DNA of 44,919 bases from Mycobacteriales bacterium. Its GTDB lineage: Bacteria > Actinomycetota > Actinomycetes > BP-191. The translations under genes were made by a program, and so were the position numbers. The stretch covers positions 1 through 44,919 of the forward strand of contig DASTMB010000035.1 of NCBI GenBank assembly GCA_035714365.1, written 5' to 3'. The notes beneath the pieces were generated by a model. That model did no database searches. It saw only the letters and a program-made list of their open reading frames with translations, and was not told the DNA's origin. Of the stretch, positions 1-9,902 are shown one piece after another (the first letter of the stretch is position 1; each line of letters begins with the position of its first letter).

Positions 1-152
1 TACTTCGTGCGCAAGCGACCGACAACGCAGCCAGCGCCGACCTGGGCGCGCCGCCTCAGCGCCGCGTCCAGGCGTGGGCTGGCCAGGCGGCAGGGAGCGC
101 CGCGTGCTTCGCACGCAAGCGACCGACAACGCCGCCAGCGCGCGGCTGGGCG
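1..152. repeat. imperfect direct repeat, two ~48-base copies
   Basis: Copy A (1-48) and copy B (105-152) align without gaps and with about eight mismatches. The identical core, cgaccgacaacgc, is at 16-28 and 120-132. Between them lies a near-perfect hairpin (arms 41-50 and 63-72, one mismatch), and a 6-bp stem with a ttc loop spans the start of copy B (102-116). The whole segment lies behind the metH stop codon and has no convincing gene. It may be a transcription terminator region or a small intergenic repeat family. Copy A begins at the window edge, so its true extent is unknown. Confidence 0.6.
102..116 (-). terminator. possible metH terminator hairpin
   Basis: A perfect 6-bp stem (gcgtgc/gcacgc) with a 3-base loop begins about 42 bases after the metH stop on the minus strand. 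It has no U-tract, which is usual for actinomycete terminators. It overlaps the second copy of the direct repeat, so it could instead be part of that repeat unit. Confidence 0.35.
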
Positions 153-157
153 TGGCG

Positions 158-3640
<3,483 letters not shown>

Positions 3641-3646
3641 CGCCCC

Positions 3647-3652
3647 AGCGTA
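3647..3652 (-). promoter_or_regulatory. -10 hexamer TACGCT for metH
   Basis: TACGCT on the minus strand ends six bases before the metH GTG, and no Shine-Dalgarno lies between them. This fits a leaderless promoter. No clear -35 was seen. Confidence 0.5.
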
Positions 3653-3684
3653 CCGGCGCGCTGCGACACGAACGCCCGGCCGGG

Positions 3685-3690
3685 TAGGGT
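3685..3690 (+). promoter_or_regulatory. -10 hexamer TAGGGT for the usp gene
   Basis: TAGGGT lies six bases before the ATG at 3697 and fits a leaderless promoter. It is back-to-back with the metH promoter. Confidence 0.45.
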
Positions 3691-3696
3691 CCGGCC

Positions 3697-4140
3697 ATGC
3701 CGAGCTACCAGCGTGTCCTGGTGGGCACCGACGGGTCCGAGACGTCGTACAAGGCGGTCGACCGCGCCGCCGAGATCGCTCGGGAGTCGGGCGCCCAGCT
3801 CATCGTCGTCACGGCGTACCGGCCGCTGTCGGCGCGCGAGCAGCAGGAGGCGGCGGCCCAGCTCGGCAACGACTCGTACAAGGTGGTCGGCTCGACCCCG
3901 GCCGAGGACGTGCTGCGCGCGGCGTGCGACCGCATCGGCACCGGCGTGGACGTCGACACGGTCGCCGTGCAGGGCGAGCCGGTCGACGCGCTGGTACGCA
4001 CCGCGCACGACCGCCAGGTCGACCTGCTCGTCGTCGGCAACCGCGGCCTGAACAGCCTCACCGGCCGCCTGCTCGGCTCCGTCCCCTCCGTCGTCACGCA
4101 CCGCGCGCAGTGCGACGTGCTCATCGTGGCGACGACCTGA
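3697..4140 (+). CDS. universal stress protein (UspA family)
   Basis: A single-domain 147-residue Usp. Proteins of this family bind ATP or other nucleotides and help cells through starvation or oxidative stress; the client is unknown here. The N-terminus VLVGTDGSETS carries the conserved VG(T/V)DGS strand and loop. The C-terminal GNRGLNSLTGRLLGS matches the ATP-binding signature G-x2-G-x9-G-S, so this is predicted to be an ATP-binding type. Its stop codon lies within or next to the start region of the alpha/beta hydrolase, so the two are probably co-transcribed. The start ATG at 3697 is preceded by a -10-like hexamer rather than a ribosome site. Confidence 0.93.
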   Translation: MPSYQRVLVGTDGSETSYKAVDRAAEIARESGAQLIVVTAYRPLSAREQQEAAAQLGNDSYKVVGSTPAEDVLRAACDRIGTGVDVDTVAVQGEPVDALVRTAHDRQVDLLVVGNRGLNSLTGRLLGSVPSVVTHRAQCDVLIVATT

Positions 4141-5027
4141 GCCGGGTCCTCGGCGGCACCGCTCCGGTCGCCGGCGGCCGCGACCTCGCGCTCCCCGGCG
4201 GCGACCTGCGGCTGGCCGCGACCCGCTGGTCCGGCACCGGCACCCCGATCCTGCTGCTGCACGGGCTCGCGTCGCAGCGGCGCTTCTGGAACCTCGTGGC
4301 GACGGAGCTGGCCGGCCGCCCCGTCTGCGCGCTGGACCAGCGCGGCCACGGCGACTCCGACCAGCCGGACGACGGGTACGACCTGGCCACGGTCGCGGCG
4401 GACGCCGCCACCGCGCTGGACGCCCTCGGCTGGTCCCGCGCGGTCGTCGTCGGCCACTCGTGGGGCGCCGCCGTCGCGACCACGCTCGCCGCCGAGCACC
4501 CCGAACGCGTCCTCGCCGTCGTCGCGGTCGACGGCGGCCTCGGCTCGCCGCTGGCGGAGGGCGGGACGCGCGAGGAGTGGCGGCAACGCCTGGAGCCGCC
4601 GCGCATCGCCGCACCGCCGGACGAGCTCACGGCCCGGCTCCGGCAGGGCCCGCTCGCGCCGTGGTGGTCGGACGCGGTGGAGCAGGCGGTGCTGCCGATC
4701 TTCGCCGTCGGCGACGACGGGCTGGCCCGCGCGCGGCTCACCCGCGAGCGGCACCTCGCGATCCTCGACGGGCTGCTCGACTACGACGCGCCGGGCACGC
4801 TGGCGCGCGTGGCGGCGCCGTTGTGGGCGCTCGCCTGCCTCGGCGACGACGACTGGTCGGCGGCCAAGCAACGGCAGCTCACCGGGCTGCCGGAACGCGT
4901 CGCGCGAGTGCGCGCGTTCGCCCTCCACGGCGCCGTCCACGACGTACCCTTGCAGTGGCCGGCGCTCGTCGCGGGTGTCGTCAAGGCGGCCGCCGACGAG
5001 GTGGCCGCGACCGAGGGACGGGGATGA
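4110..5027 (+). CDS. alpha/beta hydrolase
   Basis: A hydrolase of the alpha/beta fold; the substrate cannot be told from sequence. Visible motifs are the oxyanion-hole strand LLLHGLASQ, the DQRGHGDSD segment, the nucleophile elbow GHSWG (Ser) and a late histidine in GAVHDVPL. An acid residue is expected between the last two. The start is uncertain. GTG at 4110 overlaps the stress-protein gene by 31 bases, while CTG at 4137 would overlap its stop codon; neither has a good ribosome site. Homology clearly begins by GGRDLALPGGDLRL. The gene ends in an ATGA overlap with the PAC2 gene, implying translational coupling. Confidence 0.85.
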   Translation: MRRAHRGDDLSRVLGGTAPVAGGRDLALPGGDLRLAATRWSGTGTPILLLHGLASQRRFWNLVATELAGRPVCALDQRGHGDSDQPDDGYDLATVAADAATALDALGWSRAVVVGHSWGAAVATTLAAEHPERVLAVVAVDGGLGSPLAEGGTREEWRQRLEPPRIAAPPDELTARLRQGPLAPWWSDAVEQAVLPIFAVGDDGLARARLTRERHLAILDGLLDYDAPGTLARVAAPLWALACLGDDDWSAAKQRQLTGLPERVARVRAFALHGAVHDVPLQWPALVAGVVKAAADEVAATEGRG

Positions 5028-5875
5028 CCGGGATAGAGCCGGAGGACGCGCTGCGCTCCCCCGTCGTCGTCGCGGCGTTCGAGGGGTGGAACGACGCGGG
5101 CGACGCCGCCACGGCGGCCGTGGAGCACCTGGAGCTGGTCTGGGAGGCCCGCCCGCTCGTCACGATCGACCCCGAGGACTACTACGACTTCCAGGTCAAC
5201 CGGCCGACCGTGACGATGATCGACGGCGTCACCCGGCGCATCCAGTGGCCGACCACGCGGCTGTCGATCTGCCGGCTCGACGGCCCGCGCGACGTCATCC
5301 TCATCCGCGGGCTGGAGCCGAACATGCGGTGGAAGGCGTTCTGCGGCGAGATCCTCGACGTGGCGCTCGACCTCGACGCGGAGCTGCTCATCGCGCTCGG
5401 CGCGCTGCTCGCCGACGCCCCGCACACCCGCCCCATCCCGGTCACCGGCACCGCGAGCGACCCGGCGGTCGCGACGCGGCTGGGGCTGGACTCGTCGCGG
5501 TACGAGGGGCCGACCGGCATCGTCGGCGTCCTGCACGACCAGTGCGTGCAGCGCGGCCTGCCGTCGCTGTCGTTCTGGGCGGCGGTCCCCCACTACGTCG
5601 CGCAGCCGCCGTCGCCGAAGGCGACGCTCGCGCTGCTGCGCCGCGTCGAGGACGTGCTCGACATCCAGGTGCCGCTCGCCGACCTCGAGGAGCAGGCGCG
5701 CGGCTGGGAGCGTCAGGTCAACGAGCTCGCGTCGGAGGACACCGAGGTCGCCGAGTACGTGCGTTCGCTCGAGGACCGCGAGGCCGAGACCGACCTGCCG
5801 GAGGCGAGCGGCGAGGCGATCGCGCGGGAGTTCGAACGCTACCTGCGCCGCTCCGGCGACGACCCCGTCGGCTGA
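5024..5875 (+). CDS. PAC2 family protein
   Basis: A 283-residue member of the PAC2 family, named after a proteasome assembly chaperone. The bacterial members are abundant in actinobacteria but have no established role. The N-terminal VVVAAFEGWNDAGDAA is the typical family opening, and the middle contains ILIRGLEPNMRW and the GALLADAPHTRPIPVTG segment. The C-terminal third is rich in acidic residues and predicted helical. ATG at 5024 overlaps the preceding stop codon by four bases. It is followed by a strong hairpin and then by the convergent peptide array. In other actinomycetes this family also sits close to mshC, so its position is ancestral. Confidence 0.92.
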   Translation: MTGIEPEDALRSPVVVAAFEGWNDAGDAATAAVEHLELVWEARPLVTIDPEDYYDFQVNRPTVTMIDGVTRRIQWPTTRLSICRLDGPRDVILIRGLEPNMRWKAFCGEILDVALDLDAELLIALGALLADAPHTRPIPVTGTASDPAVATRLGLDSSRYEGPTGIVGVLHDQCVQRGLPSLSFWAAVPHYVAQPPSPKATLALLRRVEDVLDIQVPLADLEEQARGWERQVNELASEDTEVAEYVRSLEDREAETDLPEASGEAIAREFERYLRRSGDDPVG

Positions 5876-5887
5876 CCCGCGACGACG

Positions 5888-5919
5888 CGGCGGCCCCGCG
5901 CGAGTGCGCGGGGCCGCCG
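5888..5919. terminator. bidirectional terminator between PAC2 and peptide array
   Basis: A perfect 14-bp GC stem (5888-5901 with 5906-5919) closes a GAGT tetraloop. It lies 12 bases after the PAC2 stop and 20 bases beyond the last peptide gene, so it can serve both convergent units. Confidence 0.8.
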
Positions 5920-5939
5920 GTCGTGCCGTGCGTTCGCCG

Positions 5940-6161
5940 TCAGCCGGTGGCGATGCAGGTGTTGATGTTGCCGACCGTGGCGCAGCCCGCCGCCACGGTG
6001 CGGACGCAGTTGCCGATCGGCACGGTCGGGCACGCGTCGACGGACAGGTGCGTGCAGTCGGCGGTGATGCCGCAGCCGACGTGGGTGCCGCCGACGACGG
6101 CGACGAGCTGCCGGCCGGTGAGCTCGGTCAGCGTCTCCCGGCGCAGGGTGAGGCGGCGCAT
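5940..6161 (-). CDS. RiPP precursor peptide 5 (lanthipeptide-like leader)
   Basis: A 73-residue peptide, last of five tandem paralogues. Leader MRRLTLRRETLTELTG... ends in VVGG near residue 25. The core opens with THVGC and contains CTH, ACPTVPIGNC, and two more cysteines in the tail (six in all). It is probably the ribosomal substrate of a post-translational modification system, by analogy with class I lanthipeptide leaders of the form LxLxKETLxxLxxxEL. ATG at 6161 shares its A with the preceding TGA (TGATG) and has no ribosome site, so translation should be coupled to peptide 4. The C-terminal 13 or so residues are almost identical to those of peptide 4, indicating a recent tandem duplication. 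No function is proven. Confidence 0.8.
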   Translation of the reverse strand: MRRLTLRRETLTELTGRQLVAVVGGTHVGCGITADCTHLSVDACPTVPIGNCVRTVAAGCATVGNINTCIATG

Positions 6162-6397
6162 CACGCGGTCGCGATACAGGTGTTGATGTCGCCGATCGTG
6201 GCGCAGTTCGGGCTGATGCTGTTCACGACGACGGCGCACTGGGTCACCGGGACGGTCGGGCAACGGTCGAAGCTGAGGCCGTGGGTACAGCCGTCGGTCG
6301 CGGCGCAGCCGACGTGCGTGCCGCCGGCGACGGAGGCGAGCTCGGGGCTGGTCAGCTCGGCGAGGGTCTCGCGCTTGAGGTGCAGGGTGCGCTTCAT
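6161..6397 (-). CDS. RiPP precursor peptide 4 (lanthipeptide-like leader)
   Basis: A 78-residue peptide, the longest of the array. Leader MKRTLHLKRETLAELTS... ends in VAGG (residues 23-26). The core has THVGC, TDGCTHG, RCPTVPVTQC and a tail with CATIGDINTC, six cysteines in total. Ser and Thr are plentiful, so thioether or dehydrated residues are possible, but this is inference from the leader class. ATG at 6397 follows a GGAG ribosome site in a 24-base gap after peptide 3. The leader differs from that of peptide 3 at two positions, while the tail is shared with peptide 5, so exchange or stepwise duplication has shaped the array. Confidence 0.82.
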   Translation of the reverse strand: MKRTLHLKRETLAELTSPELASVAGGTHVGCAATDGCTHGLSFDRCPTVPVTQCAVVVNSISPNCATIGDINTCIATA

Positions 6398-6421
6398 GCT
6401 GGGGTCTCCGGGAGGTAGGGG

Positions 6422-6640
6422 TCAGTTGGTCTGGACGCAGAGGACGCCGGTGTAGCAGCCGCCGAGGGTCAGGCAGGGGTTGACCGGCACGGTCGGGCAG
6501 CCGACGTCGACGCTGCCGCAGCCGTGGGTACAGCCGTCGGTCACCGCGCAGCCGACGTGCGTGCCGCCGGCAACGGAGGCGAGCTCCCGGCCGGTCAGCT
6601 CGGCGAGGGTCTCGCGCTTGAGGTGCAGGGTCCGCTTCAT
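6422..6640 (-). CDS. RiPP precursor peptide 3 (lanthipeptide-like leader)
   Basis: A 72-residue peptide with leader MKRTLHLKRETLAELTG... and VAGG at 23-26. The core is the most cysteine-rich (seven): THVGC, TDGCTHGC, VGCPTVPVNPC and a tail GGCYTGVLC. The CPTVP motif and the Cys-Thr-His pair are shared with its neighbours. ATG at 6640 follows a strong AAGGAG ribosome site six or seven bases upstream, in a 33-base gap after peptide 2. The odd total of cysteines argues that not all are simply paired as disulfides. It could also be a cysteine-rich secreted peptide, but there is no signal sequence and the leader is polar. Confidence 0.82.
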   Translation of the reverse strand: MKRTLHLKRETLAELTGRELASVAGGTHVGCAVTDGCTHGCGSVDVGCPTVPVNPCLTLGGCYTGVLCVQTN

Positions 6641-6673
6641 GCTGGGCTCCTTACGGGGTAGGGGGCGGGGCGG

Positions 6674-6871
6674 TCAGCCCGCCGGGCACGGGTAGACCGC
6701 GCGCGACAGGCAGTAGTTGAGCGGGGTGGTCGGGCAGGCGTCGAAGCTGGCGCCGTGGGTGCAGGTGTCGGTGGCGGCGCAGTCGACGTGGGTGCCGCCG
6801 ACGACCGAGACGAGCTCGGGCGCCGTGAGCGCGGTGAGGGTCTCGCGGCGCAGGCGCAGGGTTCGCTTCAT
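6674..6871 (-). CDS. RiPP precursor peptide 2 (lanthipeptide-like leader)
   Basis: A 65-residue peptide with leader MKRTLRLRRETLTALTA... ending VVGG. The core starts THVDC and includes TCTHG, ACPTTPLNYC and a YPC near the end, five cysteines in all. CPTTPL replaces the CPTVP(V/I) of the others. ATG at 6871 follows a GAGGAG ribosome site that lies in the 8-base gap after the stop of peptide 1, so the two are on one message. Leader conservation with a diversified core is the pattern expected when one enzyme set processes several substrates. Confidence 0.82.
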   Translation of the reverse strand: MKRTLRLRRETLTALTAPELVSVVGGTHVDCAATDTCTHGASFDACPTTPLNYCLSRAVYPCPAG

Positions 6872-6879
6872 GGCGCTCC

Positions 6880-7065
6880 TCAGAAGGTGACGGTGCAGGG
6901 GAACACCGTGGTGCAGGCGTTCACGCTGGCGCAGTTGAAGACGGGCACCGTCGGGCAGGAGCGGTCCAGGCTCGGGCCGCTGAGCAAAGCGCCGGCGACC
7001 GACTCCAGCTCCGGTCCGGTGAGCTCGGCGAGCGTCTCGCGCTTCAGGCTGAGCGTGCGCTTCAT
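6880..7065 (-). CDS. RiPP precursor peptide 1 (divergent core)
   Basis: A 61-residue peptide, first in the transcriptional order. The leader MKRTLSLKRETLAELTG... is fully typical, but the double glycine is Gly-Ala (VAGA) and the THVGC opening is absent: the core begins ALLSGPSLDRSC. It keeps CPTVPVFNC and ends in a threonine-rich tail, with four cysteines. ATG at 7065 follows a clear GGAAGGA ribosome site. As the promoter-proximal and most divergent member it may give a different product, or be processed at a different site. Confidence 0.8.
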   Translation of the reverse strand: MKRTLSLKRETLAELTGPELESVAGALLSGPSLDRSCPTVPVFNCASVNACTTVFPCTVTF

Positions 7066-7140
7066 CGCGGGGTCCTTCCAGGGCAGGCGCGGGCGGCGCC
7101 GGGGCGGGGACTGGCTGGGTGGGAGCGGGCGGGTGAGGTC

Positions 7141-7165
7141 ACGCCCGGAGGGGCTCCTTCGGCGT
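7141..7165 (-). terminator. hairpin after the mshC operon
   Basis: ACGCC (7141-7145) pairs with GGCGT (7161-7165), and inside it GGAG (7147-7150) pairs with CTCC (7154-7157). It lies 24 bases past the stop of the small membrane protein and before the peptide array. It would separate the two minus-strand units. The array promoter must then lie in about 7066-7140, where I see no convincing -10. Confidence 0.4.
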
Positions 7166-7188
7166 AGGGGACCGAACGAGCCGGAATG

Positions 7189-7482
7189 CTACGCGCGACG
7201 CTGGGTCAACGGGTAGCCGAGCGCGACCGCCACGCCGGCGGCGACCGGCACCGCCCACGCCAGCGGGGTCCGCTCCCCCGCCGTGACGTAGACCAGCGCC
7301 CACGCCGCCTCGGCCGCCGTGAGGACCGCCAGCGCGTCGAACGCCGCCCGCGCCGGCGGCCGCGCGGACCGTCCGGCCCACCACAGCAACGGCAGCGTCA
7401 CGGGCGCCGCGAGGACCGCGCCGCCCATCGACAGCAGCAGCACGAACGCCACCAGCCCGAGCAGGACGCGCAACGCCCTCAC
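7189..7482 (-). CDS. small two- or three-helix membrane protein
   Basis: A 97-residue hydrophobic protein of unknown role. It has an N-terminal helix (LLGLVAFVLLLSMGGAVLAA), a short polar loop, and one or two further helices around DALAVLTAAEAAWALVYV and AVPVAAGVAVALGYPL. GTG at 7482 forms a GTGA overlap with the mshC stop codon, the same kind of coupling seen elsewhere in this block, which is why this start is preferred. I do not recognise a family. Its link to mycothiol synthesis is only positional. Confidence 0.7.
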   Translation of the reverse strand: MRALRVLLGLVAFVLLLSMGGAVLAAPVTLPLLWWAGRSARPPARAAFDALAVLTAAEAAWALVYVTAGERTPLAWAVPVAAGVAVALGYPLTQRRA

Positions 7483-8702
7483 AGCCGCACCCCCAGCAGC
7501 CCGCCGGCGACCGCGCGGACCGCGGCCGGCGCCTCCGCGTCGGTGCCGCCGGTCCGCAGCGCCGCGTCGGCCCAGCGGTCGACCGCTGCCACGGCGGCGG
7601 GCGCGTCCAGGTCGTCGGCGAGGTGGCGGCGGACGGCCTCGGCGACCGGGCGCGCGTCCGGCCCGGCGTCGCGCGCCACGGCCTCCCGCCACCGCGCCAG
7701 CCGCGCGTCGGCGGTGACGATGTCGTCGTGCGTCCACTCCCACGGCGTGCGGTAGTGGTGGGCGAGCAGCGCGAGGCGGATCGCGGCGCCGTCGTGGTCG
7801 AGGCGGAGGTGGCGGACGAAGACGAGGTTGCCCTTCGACTTCGACATCTTCTCGCCGTGCAGGCCGACCATCGCGGTGTGCGTCCAGTGCCGGACGAACG
7901 GCCAGATGCCGAGCGCCGCGGTCGCCTCCGCGGAGGACATCTCGTGGTGCGGGAACACCAGGTCGGTGCCGCCGCCGTGCAGGTCCATCGTCTCGCCGAG
8001 CGTGGCCCGCGCGATCGCCGAGCACTCGACGTGCCAGCCGGGCCGGCCGCGCCCCCACGGCGCGTGCCACGACGGCTCGCCGGGCCGCTCGCGCAGCCAG
8101 AGCACCGGGTCGAGCGGGTCCTTCTTGCCGGGGCGGTGCGGGTCGCCGCCGCGCTCCGCGGACAGCGCGACCATCTCGTCGTACGACAGGTTGCCGACGG
8201 TGCCGAACCGCGGCGCCGACGACACCGCGAAGTACGTGTCGCCGTCGAGGTCGTACGTCGCGCCGTTGGCGCGCAGCAGCCCGATCATCTCCACGATCGT
8301 CGGCATCGCCTCGACGGCGCCGACGAAGTGCGTCGGCGGCAGCACCTCCAGCGCCGCCATGTCGTGGCGGAACTGCTCGGTCTCCCGGCTGCCCAGCGCG
8401 GCCCAGTCGTCGGCCGTCTCGGCGGCGCGTTCGAACAGCGGCTCGTCCACGTCGGTGACGTTCTGCGTGTAGACGACCTCGTGGCCGGCGTCGGCGAGGA
8501 CGCGGCGGACGAGGTCGTAGGTGAGGTAGGTCATCGCGTGGCCGAGGTGCGCGGCGTCGTACGGCGTGATGCCGCACACGTACATCGTCGCGGCGCGGCC
8601 GGGCGCGAGCGGGCGGACCTCGCCGGTGGCGGTGTCGTGCAGCCGCAGCGGCGGGCCTTCGCCCGGGACGGCGGGGGGCGCGGGAACGTGCCACGACTCC
8701 AT
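7479..8702 (-). CDS. mshC: mycothiol cysteine ligase MshC
   Basis: Joins L-cysteine to glucosaminyl-inositol with ATP, the third dedicated step of mycothiol synthesis in the cytosol. The 407-residue protein is a paralogue of cysteinyl-tRNA synthetase. It has CGITPYDAAHLGHA (zinc Cys43 and the HIGH-like motif at 52-55), GWHVECS and FPHHE for the remaining zinc ligands, and KMSKSKGN near residue 287. It lacks the long anticodon-binding domain of CysS, which together with its length separates MshC from the synthetase. ATG at 8702 is preceded by TAGGCT seven bases away. It has its own promoter signal yet lies only 10 bases after the SCO1664 gene. Confidence 0.95.
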   Translation of the reverse strand: MESWHVPAPPAVPGEGPPLRLHDTATGEVRPLAPGRAATMYVCGITPYDAAHLGHAMTYLTYDLVRRVLADAGHEVVYTQNVTDVDEPLFERAAETADDWAALGSRETEQFRHDMAALEVLPPTHFVGAVEAMPTIVEMIGLLRANGATYDLDGDTYFAVSSAPRFGTVGNLSYDEMVALSAERGGDPHRPGKKDPLDPVLWLRERPGEPSWHAPWGRGRPGWHVECSAIARATLGETMDLHGGGTDLVFPHHEMSSAEATAALGIWPFVRHWTHTAMVGLHGEKMSKSKGNLVFVRHLRLDHDGAAIRLALLAHHYRTPWEWTHDDIVTADARLARWREAVARDAGPDARPVAEAVRRHLADDLDAPAAVAAVDRWADAALRTGGTDAEAPAAVRAVAGGLLGVRL

Positions 8703-8709
8703 GCGGGAC

Positions 8710-8715
8710 AGCCTA
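8710..8715 (-). promoter_or_regulatory. -10 hexamer TAGGCT for mshC
   Basis: TAGGCT on the minus strand ends seven bases before the mshC ATG. It overlaps the end of the upstream SCO1664 gene (stop codon at 8713-8715), so it would be an internal leaderless promoter. Confidence 0.45.
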
Positions 8716-9435
8716 GAACGGCGGCCAGGGCACGGCGGGCCAGTCCGGGCTCGGGTGCGGGAAGCGCCCGGTCCGCAGCAGCGCCTCGACCCGCGCCAGC
8801 GTCGCGTCGACCTCCTCCGGCGCGAGCAGCCCGCGCAGCGTGCCGCCGAGGTCGCCGCCCGCGATCTCGGTGCGCAACGCCGCCAGCACCGCGACCTCCT
8901 CCGCCGCGAACCGCCGCCCGCGCCAGCCCCAGAGGACGGTGCGCAGCTTCGGCTCGACGTTGAACGTCACGCCGTGGTCGACGCCGTAGACGTGGCCGCC
9001 GGGCACGGGGAGGAGGTGGCCGCCCTTGCGGTCGGCGTTGTTGACGACGGCGTCGAGGACGGCCATGCGGCGCAGCGCGGGATGGTTCTGCCGCACCAGG
9101 TCGGCGAGGTCGACCTCCTCGTCCACGTCGATCCAGAGCTGCACCATCCCCTCGCCGAACGGCCCGTCGCGCAGCACGGTCGGCGGCACGACGTCCCAGC
9201 CGGTCGCGGCGGAGACGGCGTAGGTGGCGACCTCGCGGAAGGCCAGCGTCCCGTCGGGGAAGTCCCACAACGGCCGCTCGCCGCGGATCGGCTTGTAGAC
9301 GCAGGCGGTGGTCAGCTCCTCGTGCGCGATCCGCGCGTAGAGCGTGGCGTTGCTCGCGTCGACCAGCCGCCCCTCGATCTCCAGCTCGCCCTCGCGCAGC
9401 AGCGCGAGCGCGCGGTCCAGGTCGATCTCGGTCAT
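8713..9435 (-). CDS. SCO1664 family protein (kinase-like fold)
   Basis: A 240-residue conserved actinobacterial protein, placed from memory in the SCO1664 family, whose sequence resembles the phosphatidylinositol 3/4-kinase-like fold. Features consistent with this are a nucleotide-lysine candidate in CVYKPIRGE, a catalytic-loop-like DAVVNNADRKGGHLL and a metal-site-like YGVDHGVTFN. The substrate is unknown. ATG at 9435 overlaps the preceding stop codon (ATGA). Its constant association with mshC and the P-loop kinase suggests a shared, still unassigned pathway. Confidence 0.85.
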   Translation of the reverse strand: MTEIDLDRALALLREGELEIEGRLVDASNATLYARIAHEELTTACVYKPIRGERPLWDFPDGTLAFREVATYAVSAATGWDVVPPTVLRDGPFGEGMVQLWIDVDEEVDLADLVRQNHPALRRMAVLDAVVNNADRKGGHLLPVPGGHVYGVDHGVTFNVEPKLRTVLWGWRGRRFAAEEVAVLAALRTEIAGGDLGGTLRGLLAPEEVDATLARVEALLRTGRFPHPSPDWPAVPWPPF

Positions 9436-9902
9436 GCGGGGAGCACGACGTCGGCGCGTTCGGTGGGGCGGACGGCGGCCTCGTACGCGTCGTGCGCGGG
9501 CCGGTAGCGGGTGGCGTAGCGGTCGACGGCGTCGCCGCGCGCGGCGGCGCGGCGGAGCTGCTCGGCCGGGTCGACCTCGAGGCGTACCCGCAGGTCCCAC
9601 AGCGGGTCCAGCTCCGGCCGGAACAGGAAGACGCCGTCGGCGACGACGGTGCCGGCCGCGGCGCGGACCGCGGCCGCGAACGCCGCCAGGTCGAACGCGT
9701 CCCGGTAGTAGTCGACCCGCTGCTCCGCCGGGCGGTGGTGGTCGTCCAGCCGCACCCGCGTCACCGGCGGCGGCAGCACCGCCGCCAGCGCGTCGGCGAA
9801 CGTCGTCTTCCCGGCCGCGTCGCGCCCGTCGACGCCGACGCGGCTCCCGGGCGTCACCAGCGCGGCCACCCGCGAGACGTCGGCGTCAGTGACCGTGGCC
9901 AT
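9432..9902 (-). CDS. small P-loop kinase, uridine-kinase-like
   Basis: A 156-residue protein with a Walker A motif GVDGRDAAGKTTF near residue 23, followed by RLDDHH and a YYRDAFD segment like those of uridine and related nucleoside kinases. It also has VVADGVFLFRPEL (Walker B-like) and a basic lid region RRAAARGDAVDRY. It is shorter than true uridine kinases (about 210 residues), so the substrate is open. ATG at 9902 lies inside the end of the DUF3090 gene (17-base overlap), and its own stop overlaps the start of the SCO1664 gene, so all three should be translated together. Confidence 0.8.
   Translation of the reverse strand: MATVTDADVSRVAALVTPGSRVGVDGRDAAGKTTFADALAAVLPPPVTRVRLDDHHRPAEQRVDYYRDAFDLAAFAAAVRAAAGTVVADGVFLFRPELDPLWDLRVRLEVDPAEQLRRAAARGDAVDRYATRYRPAHDAYEAAVRPTERADVVLPA

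Noticed and set aside
1-152. CRISPR array
   Set aside because: There are only two imperfect copies with non-uniform spacing, internal hairpins and no cas genes in the window.
3641-3696. A cobalamin riboswitch ahead of metH
   Set aside because: The 56-base divergent gap is too short for the ~200-base aptamer and the promoter hexamer touches the start codon.
5940-7065. Secreted defensin-like or toxin peptides
   Set aside because: There is no signal sequence; the shared polar leader ending in GG or GA fits RiPP precursors better. Kept only as an alternative.
7479-8702. Cysteinyl-tRNA synthetase
   Set aside because: The protein lacks the C-terminal anticodon-binding region, has the MshC length and lies beside the SCO1664 gene as mshC does elsewhere.
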